This document shows, piece after piece, positions 17,306 to 26,292 of a stretch of DNA of 64,000 bases. Positions within the stretch are counted from its first letter, which is position 1. Each line of letters starts with the position of its first letter. Below the pieces are notes generated by a model. It ran no database searches. It was not told where the DNA came from and saw only the letters and a program-made list of their open reading frames with translations. The stretch spans positions 1 to 64,000 of the forward strand of contig JAJFFF010000049.1 in NCBI GenBank assembly GCA_021776785.1, given 5' to 3'. The translations under genes and the position numbers were made by a program. This DNA is from Planctomycetota bacterium. Lineage in GTDB: Bacteria > Planctomycetota > PLA2.

Positions 17306-17784
17306 GCGTCGCGCCGCCAGTCGCCGCTTTTTCCGCCGGTCTTGGAGAGCAAGCGCAGATCCGAGATCTCGATGCCCTTGTCGACGGCCTTCAACATGTC
17401 GTAGACCGTAAGTGCGGCGGTCGCGGCTCCCACCATGGCCTCCATCTCGAAGCCGGTGCGATCGATGCCGGTTGCTTCGGCTTCGACACAAAGGGTCTTC
17501 TCGTCGGATTCGAACGCGAGGTCGATCACGACGCTGCTGGTTCGCAGGGGGTGGCAGAGCGGGATCAGCTCGCTGGTTCGCTTGGCCGCCTGGATGCCCG
17601 CCAGGCGGGCCGCGGCCGCAATGTCGCCCTTGGCCGCCCGGCCCTCCCGAAACGTCCCCGCCGCCTCCGGGCTGAGCCGTACGCGGCAGCCCGCGCGCGC
17701 ACAGCGCACGGTTTCCGGCTTGGCGGCGATATCGACCATGCGCGCCTGGCCGGAGTCGTCGAGATGAGTCGGTTTGCTGGCCAT
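17302..17784 (-). CDS. moaC: Cyclic pyranopterin monophosphate synthase
   Basis: MoaC makes cyclic pyranopterin monophosphate in molybdenum cofactor synthesis. From ATG 17784 it has 160 residues, matching the family. Signatures are THLDDSGQARMVDI at the start, LIPLCHPLR in the middle, FEMEAM with the following TVYDMLKAVDKG, and the C-terminal SKTGGKSGDW. An ATG 24 bases upstream adds residues not seen in the family. No other moa or moe genes are in the window; instead it heads an operon-like run with asd, accB and accC, an unusual partnership. Confidence 0.95.
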   Translation of the reverse strand: MASKPTHLDDSGQARMVDIAAKPETVRCARAGCRVRLSPEAAGTFREGRAAKGDIAAAARLAGIQAAKRTSELIPLCHPLRTSSVVIDLAFESDEKTLCVEAEATGIDRTGFEMEAMVGAATAALTVYDMLKAVDKGIEISDLRLLSKTGGKSGDWRRDA

Positions 17785-18001
17785 CGAGGTCACGAAATTA
17801 CACGGCAAACCCCGCGAAGTCCAAGAGGCAGAGCCCGCGCTCGGACGGTTGGCCGACGTATACTCTTAGGGAACAGTACCCGCCGTCGCGCGAAGCGACG
17901 ACCCGGGCTGCTCTAAAAACCCGCGCGCGAGGGGCTCTTGGCCCTTCGCCCGCCTCTGCACGCCCGCCTAATCCCTAAAAGTTCCCAAGAAAGCACCCTC
18001 G

Positions 18002-20497
18002 ATGCAGCCTGCCGCCGGTCGACTCACGGCTTGGATCCCCGTTTTGATCCTTGCCCCCGTATTGATTCTCGCGCCCGGGGCCCCGGCCCAGGACGAAGAG
18101 GGCGGCTCGATGCGCGAAATCAAGGTCGCCGAGATCCTCGCGAACAGCGAGGGGGCGAGCGTGGACCAGATCTGGCGCCTGGCCGAGCAGCTGCGCGCGC
18201 TCGGTTCGCCGGCGAAGCGGGCGATCACCCGCGCGATCAAGGGAGCCAACGTGCCGGGCAAGCTCGCCGCGCTCAAAGCGCTGATCGATCTCGACAGCAC
18301 GACGTTTGCCGCCGAAAAGCTCGGGGACTTGGCGGCGAACGAGCAGTTGGAAGAACAGTACCGCATCGCCGCGATCGAACTCATCGGCCAGACCGATGAG
18401 GAGGACGCCGAAGACGGGCTGTTGGAGCTGCTCTTAGAGCTCAACCCGCGCGTGAAGATCGCCGCGGCGCGCACGCTCTGGCGGCTGGATACGCCGCGCA
18501 GTTCGAAAGCCAAAGATGCGCTGCGTGCGTACCTCAAAAGCGCGGACCCCGATCTGCGGATTCAGGGCACGTTGGCGCTGGCCGAAATGGGCGACGGCGA
18601 AACGCCGGGTGTGAGACAAAACCTTATCGAATTGCGCAAGCGCCCAGACATGGTCGGACGCCTCGCGGATGCGCTCTACCATCGACTCAACTTGCAGCGC
18701 GTGATCAATCGACGTGCGGCGCGCGACGACACCGCCGGCAGTTCCAAGGCGAGTTCGCGCTGGAAGCACTTGGACGAAATCTACGCCCTTCTGACGCGGA
18801 TGTATGAGTTCGAAGAAGAGGTGGACGAAGAGGAGCTGCGTGTGCGCGCGGCGCGCGGCATGATGGAAATGCCGGTCGATCCGCACACCGTCTTCATGAC
18901 CCCGGCCGAGTACGACGAATTCTTGCACGGCAACACCGGCGTGGATCCGTCCTACGGCGGCATCGGTGCGTTTATCGACACCAACATCAAGGACTCGTTT
19001 CGGATTCTGCGTCCGATTTTTGGCGGCCCGGCTTGGAAGTCCGACATTCGCGGCGGCGACGACATCGTGGCGGTCAACGGTAAGCCTACCGCGGGGCGCA
19101 AGCCGACCGACATCATCAAAGACGTGAAGGGCCCGCCGGGCACGCCCGTGGTGCTCAGCATTTACCGCCAGGGTTGGGACAAGGCGCGCGAAATCGAAGT
19201 GTTGCGCGCCAAGATCGTCATCCCGACGGTGTTCTCGCGCATGTTGCCCGGCAAGATCGGGTACCTAAACATTGCGCAGTTTGCGTATCAGACGGGCAAG
19301 GAAGTGCTGGCCGAACTCCAGAAACTGGAGCGCGACGGCATGACCGGTTTGGTCATTGATCTGCGCGACAACCCGGGTGGCGCGCTGGGCGCCGTCAAGG
19401 ACAGCATCACCCCGTTCGTCAAAGCGCGCGAGCTGATTACCGTAATCAAGGCGCGCGCGGGCGGCCAGCAGCCGCACTTCGCAGGCACGCCGGACCGGCG
19501 CCGCAACTACCCGATCTCGGTGCTCGTGAACGAGCGTAGCGCGTCGGGGGCGGAACTGATGTCGGGGGTCTTGCAGCACTACTCCAAGCGCTCCAGCATC
19601 GGCGGCGCGGAGGACCCCTACATCGACGCGATCGTCATCGGTGTGCCGACGTTTGGGAAGGGCACCGTGCAGCAGACGCGCCCGCTCAACACGTGGCCGG
19701 GCGAGCCGTTTGTGGACGCGCCGCGGCGCAACGGCTACTACGACGCGGGTGAGCGCTTCGAGGACGCCAACGGCAACAACCGCTTTGACGCGGGCGAGCG
19801 TTTCCAGGACCTGCCGCTCAAGAACGGGAAGTGGGATGCCGCGGAACCGTGGGAAGAGAAAAACGGCAACGGTGTGCGCGACGAAGACGAGTCTTACACC
19901 GATGAGAACCGTGACGGCCAGTGGAACCCTGCCGAGAAATTCACCGACAAAAACGGCAACAACAAGTACGACGAAGGCGCGGCGATCAAATTCACGATCG
20001 CGCGCTACTACCTGCCGGGCGGCAAAAACTTCACGCGCACGCGCGTCTACGAGAACGGCGTCTACACGTACAAGGGCGGGGTCGAACCCGACCAAAAACT
20101 CGAGCGCGAACGGATGGAGATTTCGCGCCTCGTTGAGTTGCGCGAGCTACAAGACAAGGGCATCTTCCGCCAATACATCGAAGATCATTGGGCCGCCCAC
20201 AGCGATCTGTTCCGCAGCCTCGCGCACTACGACGGGCGCGACCCGGCGCGGTATCCGGACTTCGACAAGTTCTTTGACGGTCTAAGGACGCGACTTTCGC
20301 GCCAAGAGGTGCGGCGGGCTCTGCGTTTGGAATCGCGCTTGCGCGTTTCGAACGAGCAGGGCAAAGAGATCCTGGGCGACCTGAGCGACGACAATCAGCT
20401 GCTCGCGGGCGTCATCGAAATCTTGAAGCGGACGGGCGTCGATGCGGGCTCGATCGAGGAATACCGCACCATCTCCGAGTCAATCAAGAAGAAGTGA
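18002..20497 (+). CDS. S41-family C-terminal processing peptidase with calcium-repeat insertion
   Basis: A secreted or periplasmic protease of 831 residues. A signal peptide (LILAPVLILAPGAPAQ) is followed by a HEAT-like helical region (40-220) and a PDZ domain (about 315-410, GGIGAFID). The S41 catalytic domain has VIDLRDNPGG, the nucleophile in NERSASGAE (Ser near 514) and the general-base Lys in FGKGTVQ (about 553). Between that Lys and the conserved IKFTIARYYLPGG strand lies an extra block (about 577-660) of DxNGNxxxDxGE-type units that look like EF-hand or dockerin-like calcium loops. After the catalytic domain a helical C-terminus continues to the stop. It overlaps pgeF by GTGA. Confidence 0.9.
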   Translation: MQPAAGRLTAWIPVLILAPVLILAPGAPAQDEEGGSMREIKVAEILANSEGASVDQIWRLAEQLRALGSPAKRAITRAIKGANVPGKLAALKALIDLDSTTFAAEKLGDLAANEQLEEQYRIAAIELIGQTDEEDAEDGLLELLLELNPRVKIAAARTLWRLDTPRSSKAKDALRAYLKSADPDLRIQGTLALAEMGDGETPGVRQNLIELRKRPDMVGRLADALYHRLNLQRVINRRAARDDTAGSSKASSRWKHLDEIYALLTRMYEFEEEVDEEELRVRAARGMMEMPVDPHTVFMTPAEYDEFLHGNTGVDPSYGGIGAFIDTNIKDSFRILRPIFGGPAWKSDIRGGDDIVAVNGKPTAGRKPTDIIKDVKGPPGTPVVLSIYRQGWDKAREIEVLRAKIVIPTVFSRMLPGKIGYLNIAQFAYQTGKEVLAELQKLERDGMTGLVIDLRDNPGGALGAVKDSITPFVKARELITVIKARAGGQQPHFAGTPDRRRNYPISVLVNERSASGAELMSGVLQHYSKRSSIGGAEDPYIDAIVIGVPTFGKGTVQQTRPLNTWPGEPFVDAPRRNGYYDAGERFEDANGNNRFDAGERFQDLPLKNGKWDAAEPWEEKNGNGVRDEDESYTDENRDGQWNPAEKFTDKNGNNKYDEGAAIKFTIARYYLPGGKNFTRTRVYENGVYTYKGGVEPDQKLERERMEISRLVELRELQDKGIFRQYIEDHWAAHSDLFRSLAHYDGRDPARYPDFDKFFDGLRTRLSRQEVRRALRLESRLRVSNEQGKEILGDLSDDNQLLAGVIEILKRTGVDAGSIEEYRTISESIKKK

Positions 20498-21222
20498 GGC
20501 GCGTCGAGCGCGACGGGCTTCGGTTGCTCGAATTTTCCTCGCTTCGCGAGGTCGATGGGTTGACGTGCGTGCACTCCACGCAACCGCTGAACGTTCGTGA
20601 GTACGAGCAGGCGGAGCGGTTGTTTCGCGCGGTCGGCGCCGATCCGGCGCGCATGGTTCGCGTGCGGCAAGTGCACCACGCCGATGTTGCCGTGGTCGGT
20701 GCCGAGATGCCCGCGGAACGCCTGGAGGTGGATGGCCTCGCGACGAACCACCCGGGCCAGCCTTTGTTTTTGCGCGCTGCCGATTGCTCGCTCGTCATCG
20801 TTGTGGACGAAGAGCGTCGTGCGATCGGCGTCGCGCACGCGGGGTGGAAGGGTTCGGCGCGTGGCATCGTCGTCAATCTGGTGAAGACGTTGCAGGAACG
20901 TTTCGGAAGCGATCCCAAGACGCTGCGCGGCGTCGTCGGCCCCACCGTGAGCTGGGTCAACTATCCGGTCGGCGCGGAAGTGCCCGCCACGTTTTTGCGC
21001 TGGCGTCCCTGGGCGTCGGAGTTTGTGCACGCGCGCGACGGGCAACTACATTTCGATCTCGCCGGCGCCAACGGACGCTTCTTAGAAGAGGCTGGTCTTT
21101 CCCAAGAGCGCATCGAGGTCGTCCGGATGTGCACGGTCGACAACCACGGATTGCTGCACTCGTACCGACACAGCGGCGTCGGTGCGGGCCACCACGGCGT
21201 GGTCGTGTTCTGGCGCGACTGA
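20494..21222 (+). CDS. pgeF: Multicopper polyphenol-oxidase-fold protein, PgeF/YfiH family
   Basis: This family removes mis-incorporated amino acids from peptidoglycan precursors (PgeF) or acts on purine nucleosides. Its metal-site residues are visible: the His of RQVHHADV, the Cys of RAADCSLV and the His of VAHAGWKGSARG. A length of 242 residues is normal. The start is a GTG that overlaps the preceding stop codon as GTGA, so translation is coupled to the protease gene. The usual C-terminal GR segment reads SYRHSGVGAGHHG, a slight variation. The coupling to a periplasmic protease suggests a cell-envelope role. Confidence 0.9.
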   Translation: MRRVERDGLRLLEFSSLREVDGLTCVHSTQPLNVREYEQAERLFRAVGADPARMVRVRQVHHADVAVVGAEMPAERLEVDGLATNHPGQPLFLRAADCSLVIVVDEERRAIGVAHAGWKGSARGIVVNLVKTLQERFGSDPKTLRGVVGPTVSWVNYPVGAEVPATFLRWRPWASEFVHARDGQLHFDLAGANGRFLEEAGLSQERIEVVRMCTVDNHGLLHSYRHSGVGAGHHGVVVFWRD

Positions 21223-21325
21223 GTCCAAGGCCCCAAATTCGGCAATCGACTTAGAGACCCCAGGGATGCAGGAATCGTCGACCCACTTGTCTTGTTAGGA
21301 ACAGAGGGCACGGTGGCGAGAACGT

Positions 21326-22259
21326 TCAACCGGGGGGAGAGGTCGAATCGTTGGTGTCACCGCTGAGTCGCCGTTGGTGGGTCTCCGCGAGGAACATCAC
21401 CAGCGTGGATGCTGCGCCCACAGCCAACTTCGCGTGTCGCGTTTCGAGACCCCGCACGGCCGCGGGCTTGCCGTGGCCTGTTCCGTAGTGGTTGCGAAGT
21501 TCCGCGATTCCTTGGCCGATCGCAGCGAGGTTGGCAAGCAGCCGCCGGATCGTATCGACCGCCTTCGCGCGATCCGGGATGTCATCGGGGGCCAGCGAGA
21601 GCACTTTGGCGGTGCGCTTCACGACCTGAGTCACCTTCTGATTCGCCGGAACGCTCTCTCCGCGGGCTTCGAGGATGGTCCGGCAGCAGGTCTCGATTAG
21701 CTCCTTTGCGGTTCCAATGGCGAGATCGGCATCGTTGTAGACGGCCGACTCCATGCGCGTGATCTGTTGCGCGAGGTAGCTGGCGTCGACTCCGCCCAAC
21801 GCAGCAGCGGCCGCGGCGAGGTCGGGTTTCGCGGCAACACCCACGAAGTGCCCGCTGAACACCGGCTTTCCTGAGATGCGCGTGCGCTCGACAAGCTGGA
21901 AGCCATCAGGCTCCAGGCACTGGTTATAGAGCTGGAGGAGCCTGTCGACCTCCGTCCGATCTGACCGAACGACGGGGTGAATCGTCTCACAAAGGAAGCG
22001 GAGAAAGATGTCGTCGTCGCCGCCCGCGAGCCCGAACCGGTCGTCGGTGAAGACCCAGCCGGGCTCCCAGTCGTCGTTTTGACCGTGTGCTGCCAGATGT
22101 CGCCTTCGGCAGTCGGGAATCGCGAGTCGAATGACGGAAGTGCCTGCAAGTCGTAGAGGCGGGAGAGAAACGCGATCTCATCGAGACGCCCGCTCCAGCG
22201 CACGTTCTCGGCGGCGAATCCATCGAGGATGTCGCGGCGGGTGATTTCGGTGATGCGCA
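21326..22259 (-). pseudogene. AbiJ-like abortive-infection protein, frameshifted
   Basis: The gene starts at ATG 22259 (MRITEITRRDILDGF) and reads in one frame to DIWQHTV, then continues in another frame as NDDWEPGWVFTDDRFGLAGG to the stop at 21326. The switch falls at a run of four T (plus strand 22077-22080, AAAA in the coding sense), where one base seems to be missing. The joined protein of about 310 residues has the layout of AbiJ-type proteins: an N-terminal domain for which DIWQH and HPVVR are typical, then an Abi C-terminal domain with ELRNHYGTGHGK. These proteins act in phage defence by abortive infection. It could be a true pseudogene, a slippery-site frameshift, or a sequencing error. 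Confidence 0.75.
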
Positions 22260-22345
22260 TGGGAGGCGGCTCTTCATTGTGCAACCGGCGGGCGACGGCT
22301 GAGTTCACCCGGCGAGCGGCGCTGGTTCTGCGCGTGGGCGAGCGC

Positions 22346-23623
22346 ATGAGTAAACTGGGTCTCGTGCTCCCTCGATACGGTGCGATCCTTACGTTGCTCA
22401 TCGCGGGCGCCTGCGCCGGGCGGACTGCTGTAAGCAAGGCGCCTGAGCGTGGGGAGGTCCTACGGTTGCTCCGAGTGGTCCAGGAAGGCGACACCGCAGC
22501 GCGCGTGGAGGCCGCGGAAGATCTGAGGGACTATCCTGGCCTCGCCGATGTGATCGAGCCGGTCCTATGTGCCCAACTCGCGTCGGCGCCGTCCGACGTT
22601 CAGATGGCGATCATCGTGTCGCTGGACCACGTGGGGAGAACCGACGCGATTCGGTCTCTGGTTTCGCTGGTACCTGGCGAAAACCGCGAGCTGGCGGAAC
22701 GAGCTGACATGGCGATCGAAGCCATCTGGGGCCGGATAGGGGCCGAGGCGTGGCCCGCGTTGCCAGCTCGGTTGAAGACCGCACGGGGGCAGATCCTGAC
22801 CGCAGAGGGAGGCAAGCCTGTTCCGAACGCCGAGGTCCGCTGGGTCGTGGACCTGCGACCGTCCCGCACGCCTCAGCTATCTGGCAGGAAGGTCGGTCGC
22901 GCGCGCACGGACGATCGAGGTTGGTTTGAAATGGAGGCTCCGCGGTGGCCCGGAATGCTCTCTCTTTGGGTGCGCCATGACGATGCCTGGAGCGTGCTCC
23001 ACGGAGCCGAGTATCCGGTGATCAACTACCTCAAGCGGGATGAGCCGTGGCATCTCCCAGTGAGGGACAGGGAGATCCGTTTGCAGGTCCTAGACGTGGC
23101 GGGCGCACCTGTCCGGGACGCGCGCGCCCAGTTGGTGTTCAGCGAGATGGGTGCATCGACGGGAGATCGAGCTGCTGCAGCGGCCGACGAGCACAACATG
23201 ATCCGGATCGGGCCGATCGAGCACGACAACTATTGGATCGACGTTACGGCACCGGGGCGCGCGCCTCAGCGAATCTGCGCCTATCAGTTTGACGTGGATG
23301 ATCGTTCCGATCGCGCGGTCCGCGTCACGCTGGCCAAAGGACGCCTTGTCGTGGTGAATGTAGCGGCGTCAGGAGGCCCGTCCGCTGAGCGCTGGTGGGT
23401 TCGCTTCCAGTTCCAGACCGAGTGGAACAACGAGACGCGCGAGGGTTGGTACGTGCGCACAGACCCGAGCGGGCGCGCTGAGTTCGTCTGTCCGATCGGG
23501 AAGCTCGCCACGGTGAAATTGGAGACACCGGGGGAGGCGCCTCAGACGAAGAAGTTGACGGTGCCTGCTGGCGCGTCACCGGTGCAGCTTGAGATGCGAG
23601 CCTCGTCGAGTGCAATCCGGTAG
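22346..23623 (+). CDS. Predicted lipoprotein with carboxypeptidase-regulatory-like domains
   Basis: About 425 residues from ATG 22346. The signal peptide ends in IAGAC, a lipobox-like site. A short HEAT-like region (50-150) is followed by a segment GQILTAEGGKPVPNAEVRW typical of carboxypeptidase-regulatory-like beta domains, and a second related domain from about residue 245. It should be attached to the outer membrane or cytoplasmic membrane, with a structural or binding role. The earlier in-frame ATG at 22229 overlaps the divergent AbiJ-like gene and does not give a signal peptide. Codon use seems less biased than in the housekeeping genes. The stop codon lies inside a perfect palindrome. 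Confidence 0.75.
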   Translation: MSKLGLVLPRYGAILTLLIAGACAGRTAVSKAPERGEVLRLLRVVQEGDTAARVEAAEDLRDYPGLADVIEPVLCAQLASAPSDVQMAIIVSLDHVGRTDAIRSLVSLVPGENRELAERADMAIEAIWGRIGAEAWPALPARLKTARGQILTAEGGKPVPNAEVRWVVDLRPSRTPQLSGRKVGRARTDDRGWFEMEAPRWPGMLSLWVRHDDAWSVLHGAEYPVINYLKRDEPWHLPVRDREIRLQVLDVAGAPVRDARAQLVFSEMGASTGDRAAAAADEHNMIRIGPIEHDNYWIDVTAPGRAPQRICAYQFDVDDRSDRAVRVTLAKGRLVVVNVAASGGPSAERWWVRFQFQTEWNNETREGWYVRTDPSGRAEFVCPIGKLATVKLETPGEAPQTKKLTVPAGASPVQLEMRASSSAIR

Positions 23624-23634
23624 CTACCGGATTG
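23613..23634. terminator. 22-base perfect palindrome over a stop codon
   Basis: The arms CAATCCGGT and ACCGGATTG flank AGCT. It covers the TAG stop of the lipoprotein gene. There is no T run after it. It lies between convergent genes, so it may terminate the lipoprotein transcript or be a protein-binding palindrome. Confidence 0.5.
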
Positions 23635-23866
23635 GCGCTGCGATACCGCGAAGCCAAGCCGTTGTCCGCGCGGCATCGCCGCCATTGCGAATGACAGAAT
23701 CCGTCGTAAGGTGAGGGCGAGCAACGACCTGCGAGCCATCGGACGCGAAGTCTGATGCTGCTTCGGGACGCGGGGGTCGCACCAACCACACGCCAACGAG
23801 GTTGATGATCTTCTGGCGCTCGGGGCGCTATGCCGTAGGCGCGCTTTCGAGTGAGCGGCCCCGCAA

Positions 23867-24268
23867 CTACGTGGCGTCGGCGGTGGCCAGCGAGACGCTC
23901 TCGAGTGAGCGGCGGAACTCTTCTTCGAATGCTGTCGAGAACTCGTAGACATTACGGAAGACTTCGCGGGTGTCGCGGTCGGTCCGGCTTAAGAGGCCCG
24001 CTTCGACGAGGTTGAAAACCACGTTGCCGAAGTCGGCGGTCTCGGTGACGCCCCACTCTTCGAGGACGGTGCGCGCCAAGAATCCGAAATGCTCGGTCGC
24101 AAACATGCGAATGCCGTCGAGCAGCTCCTTGCCCGTGACGTGACGGACCTTCCCCATGCGCTGGATCGTGAAATCAAGGGCGTCAAAAATGAAGTAGTAC
24201 GCCTGCGAGCTGTAGCGCTCGTCTTTGCGCACGATTTCTAAGATGGTCTCGGTCTTTTCGACAGACAT
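23867..24268 (-). CDS. Minf_1886 family conserved protein
   Basis: 133 residues with the family's characteristic stretches: ILEIVRKDERYSSQAYYFIF near the start, HVTGKELLDGIR in the middle and VLEEWGVTETADFGNVVFNLVEAGLL before the C-terminus. The function is unknown. The family is mostly seen in Planctomycetota, Verrucomicrobiota and Acidobacteriota, which supports the taxonomic guess. It is a single gene, convergent with the lipoprotein gene and with about 117 bases upstream before the PSP1 gene. Confidence 0.85.
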   Translation of the reverse strand: MSVEKTETILEIVRKDERYSSQAYYFIFDALDFTIQRMGKVRHVTGKELLDGIRMFATEHFGFLARTVLEEWGVTETADFGNVVFNLVEAGLLSRTDRDTREVFRNVYEFSTAFEEEFRRSLESVSLATADAT

Positions 24269-24385
24269 GTAGGGCGACGCCTCTCCGAAGCTTGTAACGG
24301 CAAACTACGGGCCCCGCTTTAGAGATCGCGCCTTATTCCGCGCAATTGGTCCTGGCTGCACGTTATGGTGCAGTTTATGGTTCCG

Positions 24386-25438
24386 CTACGCGGCGGGATC
24401 GTCAGACCCGCTCGGCTCGGCCGGCGTGTCTTTTGAGCCCGGTTGCGGGCCCTCGGTGCTCCCTGGGCTCGCCGCGTCGGCCGGGGGCGTTACCTCCGCC
24501 GACGGAGGCGCCGGGTCTGCCGGGGCTGCCTGGGAGGCCTGAGGTGCCTGGGGCTTGGGAGCGCGCGGCTTGGGCTCGCGGGGCGGCGGCGGCGGGTTCT
24601 CGAGCTCTAAGTCGTCGCCGACGATCCGGGCGGTGCCCCCGCGATCTAAAAGGATCACGCATTGGCTGGCCAGCACTTCGGTGCTCAACACAAGGCCGGT
24701 CTCTTTGGTGGAGAGGATGCGGATGCGCTTGCCGCGGCGCGGCAACTTCGCGCGCAGTTCGGTATAGACCTCGTCTTCGTAGCGCAAGCAGCAGAGCAGG
24801 CGACCACACATCCCAGAGATCTTGCTCGGGTCGAGCGTAGATTTCTGGTTCTTGGCCATCTTCATCGACACCGGCTTCATTTCGCGGATCCAAGACGAGC
24901 AACACAGTTCACGTCCGCAATAGGAAATGTCGCCGAGGATCTTGGCCTCGTCGCGCGCGCCAATCTGCTTGAGCTCCACGCGCATCTTGAACTCGCGCGC
25001 GAGGTCGCGCACGAGGTCGCGAAAGTCAACACGCCCCTCGGCGATGAAGTAAAACGTCGTGCGCTGGCCCCCGAGGATCTTTTCGATGCGTACGAGCTTC
25101 ATCGGCAGTTCGCGCGCTTTCACGCGTTCCGCGCAGTACCGAAACTCCTCGGAGTGGCGATCGTCGTCGTATTGGGCCTGGAGTTCGGCGTCCCCTTCGG
25201 ACGCAAAGCGCAAGAGTTCCGCGCCAGCGGCCGCGGGAGCGGGCGACGGCGCCGTGAGAACCAGCGCGTACTCGACGCCGCGTGCGGTGCGCGCGACGAC
25301 CTCGTCGCCGGGACGAACATCGGGCACGGCGGACACGTCGCACGTCGTGCGACACGACATGCACCCGTGGCGCACAACCGCGCTTAGCGCCGGGCTTGTC
25401 GCGCCGGATCCGGAGGTGGGGTCGTCAGGTGTTTCCAT
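24386..25438 (-). CDS. PSP1-domain protein, RicT/YaaT-like
   Basis: 350 residues. The PSP1 domain is in the centre, with two conserved cysteine clusters, YCGRELCCSSW and SGMCGRLLCCLRYE, which in RicT help hold iron-sulfur clusters. The C-terminal 100 residues are a Pro/Ala-rich tail. Near the N-terminus CMSCRTTC adds further Cys residues. In Bacillus RicT works with RicA and RicF in RNA processing. ATG 25438 would overlap holB by 55 bases; ATG 25360 avoids this but drops a residue block that may not be real. It is next to holB and tmk, a conserved gene order in many bacteria. Confidence 0.85.
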   Translation of the reverse strand: METPDDPTSGSGATSPALSAVVRHGCMSCRTTCDVSAVPDVRPGDEVVARTARGVEYALVLTAPSPAPAAAGAELLRFASEGDAELQAQYDDDRHSEEFRYCAERVKARELPMKLVRIEKILGGQRTTFYFIAEGRVDFRDLVRDLAREFKMRVELKQIGARDEAKILGDISYCGRELCCSSWIREMKPVSMKMAKNQKSTLDPSKISGMCGRLLCCLRYEDEVYTELRAKLPRRGKRIRILSTKETGLVLSTEVLASQCVILLDRGGTARIVGDDLELENPPPPPREPKPRAPKPQAPQASQAAPADPAPPSAEVTPPADAASPGSTEGPQPGSKDTPAEPSGSDDPAA

Positions 25439-26292
25439 GCGTGGAGTGCTAAGTCGGCCAAGACAATCGACGGATTGGCGTTGGCATCCAATGATCGTAG
25501 AGACTCGATCACCTGACGCAAAGCGGATTCGTGCGTGGCGGCATTCGCCTGCAAGCGGCGCGCAACGATGCGAAGCGTTTCTCCGAGGCGGTGCCGGATG
25601 GCCTTGCCGTCCTCGTCTTTGCGCCGCCGCACCAACTTTTCCGTGACGGCCAAAGGATCACTCGTGGGTCCCTGCATGACGTGGAGCAGGGCGTCGGCGT
25701 CTTCAATCAAGTTCGCTTCGTGGTAATAAAGCGCGCGCCCGGGCGCACCGCCCGCATCCTCGGCCAGCTTCGCCGCCGCCTCGTTCGCTACGCCGTGGCG
25801 CTGCAGGACCGTCCGCGTCTCCTCGTTTGTGAGTGCGGTCAGGCGCACGGTCTTGCAGCGCGAAACGACCGTTTCCAAGAGATCGTGCGGGCTGCGGGCG
25901 GTCAACACGATCGCCGCGTCGGCCGGCGGCTCTTCCAGGGTTTTCAACAACGCGTTGAGAGCATCGGTGCTGAGATGGTCGGCGCCGCGCACCAGCAACA
26001 TTTGCCGCGGCGCGCGTGACGGCTTGCGTTGCAGGCGCCGGGTCGCTTCGCGCACACCGGCAATGCCGTCGCTCGATACGAGCTCGGTGTAGTCCGGATG
26101 CCGGCCGGCGTCAATCAACGCCGGCTCGCCCAACAACGCGTGCGCCAAACGTCGCGCGAGAAACGCGCGTCCCGTTCCGGACGGACCCGCCAGCAGGATC
26201 GAACCGCTTCCGCCGGTGCGGGCGATGTGCGCGCGAAGCGAACGACACGCGGCGTCTTGTCCGACGACGTCGGCAAACATCGCGTCAGTCAT
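25384..26292 (-). CDS. holB: DNA polymerase III subunit delta prime
   Basis: The clamp-loader subunit that loads the beta clamp on DNA. From ATG 26292 it is 302 residues. The AAA+ module starts with FADVVGQD. The P-loop reads GPSGTGRA, with Arg where Lys normally sits, as expected for the non-hydrolysing delta prime. The sensor-1 region is LLKTLEEPPADAA, and SRC follows in VSRCKTVRL. The zinc-binding cysteines of the longer DnaX form are not present. The start overlaps the tmk stop as ATGA, and the order tmk-holB-PSP1 is a common one. Confidence 0.9.
   Translation of the reverse strand: MTDAMFADVVGQDAACRSLRAHIARTGGSGSILLAGPSGTGRAFLARRLAHALLGEPALIDAGRHPDYTELVSSDGIAGVREATRRLQRKPSRAPRQMLLVRGADHLSTDALNALLKTLEEPPADAAIVLTARSPHDLLETVVSRCKTVRLTALTNEETRTVLQRHGVANEAAAKLAEDAGGAPGRALYYHEANLIEDADALLHVMQGPTSDPLAVTEKLVRRRKDEDGKAIRHRLGETLRIVARRLQANAATHESALRQVIESLRSLDANANPSIVLADLALHAWKHLTTPPPDPARQARR

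Noticed and set aside
16313..17491. Long form of asd starting at 17491
   Set aside because: The extra 62 codons overlap moaC and are not family sequence; ATG 17305 gives the normal length.
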